A stretch of 35,196 nucleotides of DNA from Deltaproteobacteria bacterium (GTDB lineage Bacteria; Myxococcota_A; UBA9042; PHBI01). Below, one piece after another: positions 33,822-35,196 of the stretch. The stretch lies in the NCBI GenBank assembly GCA_006226565.1, contig SBGO01000065.1, positions 1 to 35,196 on the forward strand, read 5' to 3'. The notes under the pieces were generated by a model that saw nothing but the letters and a program-made list of their open reading frames with translations, made no database searches and was not told the origin of the DNA. How positions within the stretch are numbered: the first letter of the stretch is position 1; each line of letters opens with the position of its first letter. Made by a program: the position numbers and the translations under genes.

Positions 33822-35196
33822 GCGACGCGCCCGCCCGCGAGTCGGCCGAGGAGCTCCTCTTCCCGCCGCTGCCGTACTCGGTGGAGGCCCGCGCCGAGCG
33901 CGCTCTGGGCGACGCGCAGCTCCAGCGCTTCGTCAACGGCGCCACCCGGTTGAAGGACGCGACCCGCGAGCGCGTCCGCGACGCCACCTTCGGCCCCGAC
34001 GCCGCCGCGCTGCGCGCCTACGCCGGGCGGCTCAAGGGGCACGTCCTCGACCACCTCGACACCTACCTCGAGCGCTTCGCCGCCGCCGCGAGCGCGCGCG
34101 GGACCCAGGTCCACGCCGCCGCCGACGCCGAGGAGGCCCGCCGCATCGTCGTCGACATCGCGACCCGCGCGGGCGCCCGGCGGTGCGTGAAGACGAAGAG
34201 CATGGTGACCGAGGAGATCCGGCTCAACGCCGCCCTCGAGCGCGCGGGCGTGCGCACCGTCGAGACCGATCTCGGCGAGTACATCCTGCAGCTCGATCAC
34301 GACGCGCCGAGCCACATCGTGACGCCGATGATCCACAAGGACCGCACGGCCGTCGGCCGAGCGTTCACCCGGGAGCTCGGCGCGGCCTACACCGAGGACC
34401 CCGACGCGCTCACCGCCATCGCCCGGCGCGAGCTGCGCGAGGCCTTCCACGGCGCGGACCTGGCGGTGACCGGCGGCAACTTCCTCGTCGCCGAGGACGG
34501 CGCGGTCGTCATCTGCACCAACGAGGGCAACGGCCGGATGTGCGCGACCTGGCCGCGGGTCCGCGTCGCGGTCGTCGGCATCGAGAAGCTCGTCCCGGAC
34601 CGGGCGGCGCTCGCGGTGATGCTCGATCTGCTCGCGCGGACGAGCACCGGGCAGCCGCTGACGGTCTACACGTCGATCGTCGCCGGGCCGCGGCGCCCCG
34701 GCGAGGCCGACGGCCCCGAGGAGCTCCACGTGGTGCTCCTCGACAACGGCCGCAGCGACGTCCTCGCCGACCCCGAGGTGCGCGAGGCGCTCCGCTGCAT
34801 CCGGTGCGGGGCGTGCCTCAACGCCTGCCCGGTCTATCGGAAGATCGGCGGGCACGCCTACGGCGCCGTCTATCCCGGGCCGATCGGGGCGGTCCTGACG
34901 CCGCTCCTCCGGGGCGTCGAGCGCTACCCGGATCTGCCGCAGGCGTCCTCGCTCTGCGGCGCGTGCCACGCGGCGTGCCCCGTCGACATCGACCTCCCGC
35001 GCATGCTCGTGGCGCTCCGCGGGCGTCACGTCCGCGCGCGGCGCGTCGGCTGGCGTGAGCGCCTGGTCTATCGCCTGTGGGCCTGGGGCCTCCGCGGGCG
35101 GTGGCGCTACCGGGTCGGCGCCTGGGTGATGCGCTGGGTCCTGCGCCGTCGGGCCGACGCGCGCGGCTTCGTCACCCGCCTCCCGGGGCCGGGGCG
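33818..35196 (+). CDS. lutB: L-lactate utilisation Fe-S protein LutB/YkgF, 3' end cut off
   Basis: The frame starts at ATG 33818 in the ATGA overlap with lutA and stays open to the last base (459 codons visible), so it runs past the window. It has the LUD (DUF162) domain at about 60-310, with CVKTKSMVTEEI (123-134), TDLGEYILQL (150-159), HIVTPMIHKDR and VTGGNFLVAEDGAVVICTNEGNGRM (217-241). Two 4Fe-4S motifs follow: C327-IRC-GAC-LNAC337-P and C380-GAC-HAAC387-P. The order LUD then ferredoxin is that of LutB, the electron-transfer subunit of the lactate-oxidising complex. The basic C-terminal region (400-450) also fits. lutC would be expected just beyond the window edge. Confidence 0.93.
   Translation, partial: MSDAPARESAEELLFPPLPYSVEARAERALGDAQLQRFVNGATRLKDATRERVRDATFGPDAAALRAYAGRLKGHVLDHLDTYLERFAAAASARGTQVHAAADAEEARRIVVDIATRAGARRCVKTKSMVTEEIRLNAALERAGVRTVETDLGEYILQLDHDAPSHIVTPMIHKDRTAVGRAFTRELGAAYTEDPDALTAIARRELREAFHGADLAVTGGNFLVAEDGAVVICTNEGNGRMCATWPRVRVAVVGIEKLVPDRAALAVMLDLLARTSTGQPLTVYTSIVAGPRRPGEADGPEELHVVLLDNGRSDVLADPEVREALRCIRCGACLNACPVYRKIGGHAYGAVYPGPIGAVLTPLLRGVERYPDLPQASSLCGACHAACPVDIDLPRMLVALRGRHVRARRVGWRERLVYRLWAWGLRGRWRYRVGAWVMRWVLRRRADARGFVTRLPGPG

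Overview
The window is very G+C-rich DNA (about 70% by eye) with strong G/C third-codon preference. Four features suggest a myxobacterium-like bacterium (Myxococcota or a related delta-proteobacterial lineage): giant secreted proteins built from myxobacterial Cys-rich (DUF4215), MopE-like and thrombospondin type 3 modules; Cys-containing C-terminal anchors ending in an Arg cluster; lipoproteins with Asp/Ala/Gly-rich linkers; and a PAS-AAA-Fis sigma-54 regulator. Genus cannot be read from the sequence. I saw no rRNA, tRNA, CRISPR array or insertion sequence.

Layout. (1) 1-618, plus strand: the 3' part of a peroxiredoxin-like (PRX_like1) redoxin gene, followed by a strong intrinsic terminator. 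(2) 1062-24955, minus strand: two giant tandem surface proteins. The 4749-aa one is transcribed first and the 3175-aa one second. They share a co-linear C-terminal half (lamin-tail-like domain, PPC-like domain, Ca-binding repeats, anchor) but have different N-terminal modules. (3) 25227-26471, minus strand: a secreted NamZ-type exo-muramidase. Its start codon overlaps that of a divergent YkgJ-type Cys-cluster protein (26470-27021, plus strand). (4) 27167-32256, minus strand: a PHM-like copper monooxygenase lipoprotein, a sigma-54-dependent regulator, and an octaheme tetrathionate reductase (OTR) family cytochrome with ten Cys-rich repeats at its N-terminus. Between regulator and cytochrome lies a complete-looking sigma-54 control region: a -24/-12 promoter, an IHF-like bend site, a 25-bp inverted repeat and seven 13-bp tandem units. 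(5) 32371-35196, plus strand: an Rce1/CPBP-type intramembrane protease homologue overlapping lutA, which overlaps lutB (cut by the window end). These three look like one translationally coupled operon.

How it may work together (inference). The regulator probably senses a redox or ligand signal through a four-Cys PAS domain and switches on the octaheme cytochrome next to it. The copper monooxygenase lipoprotein, the octaheme enzyme and the redoxin suggest a cell-envelope redox neighbourhood. The giant proteins are probably exported by Sec, stiffened by calcium and disulfides, and held at the surface by a Cys-containing sorting signal of the MYXO-CTERM kind. The CPBP homologue belongs to the superfamily that contains the proposed myxosortases, but one motif residue is unusual, so a direct link to these anchors is only a hypothesis.
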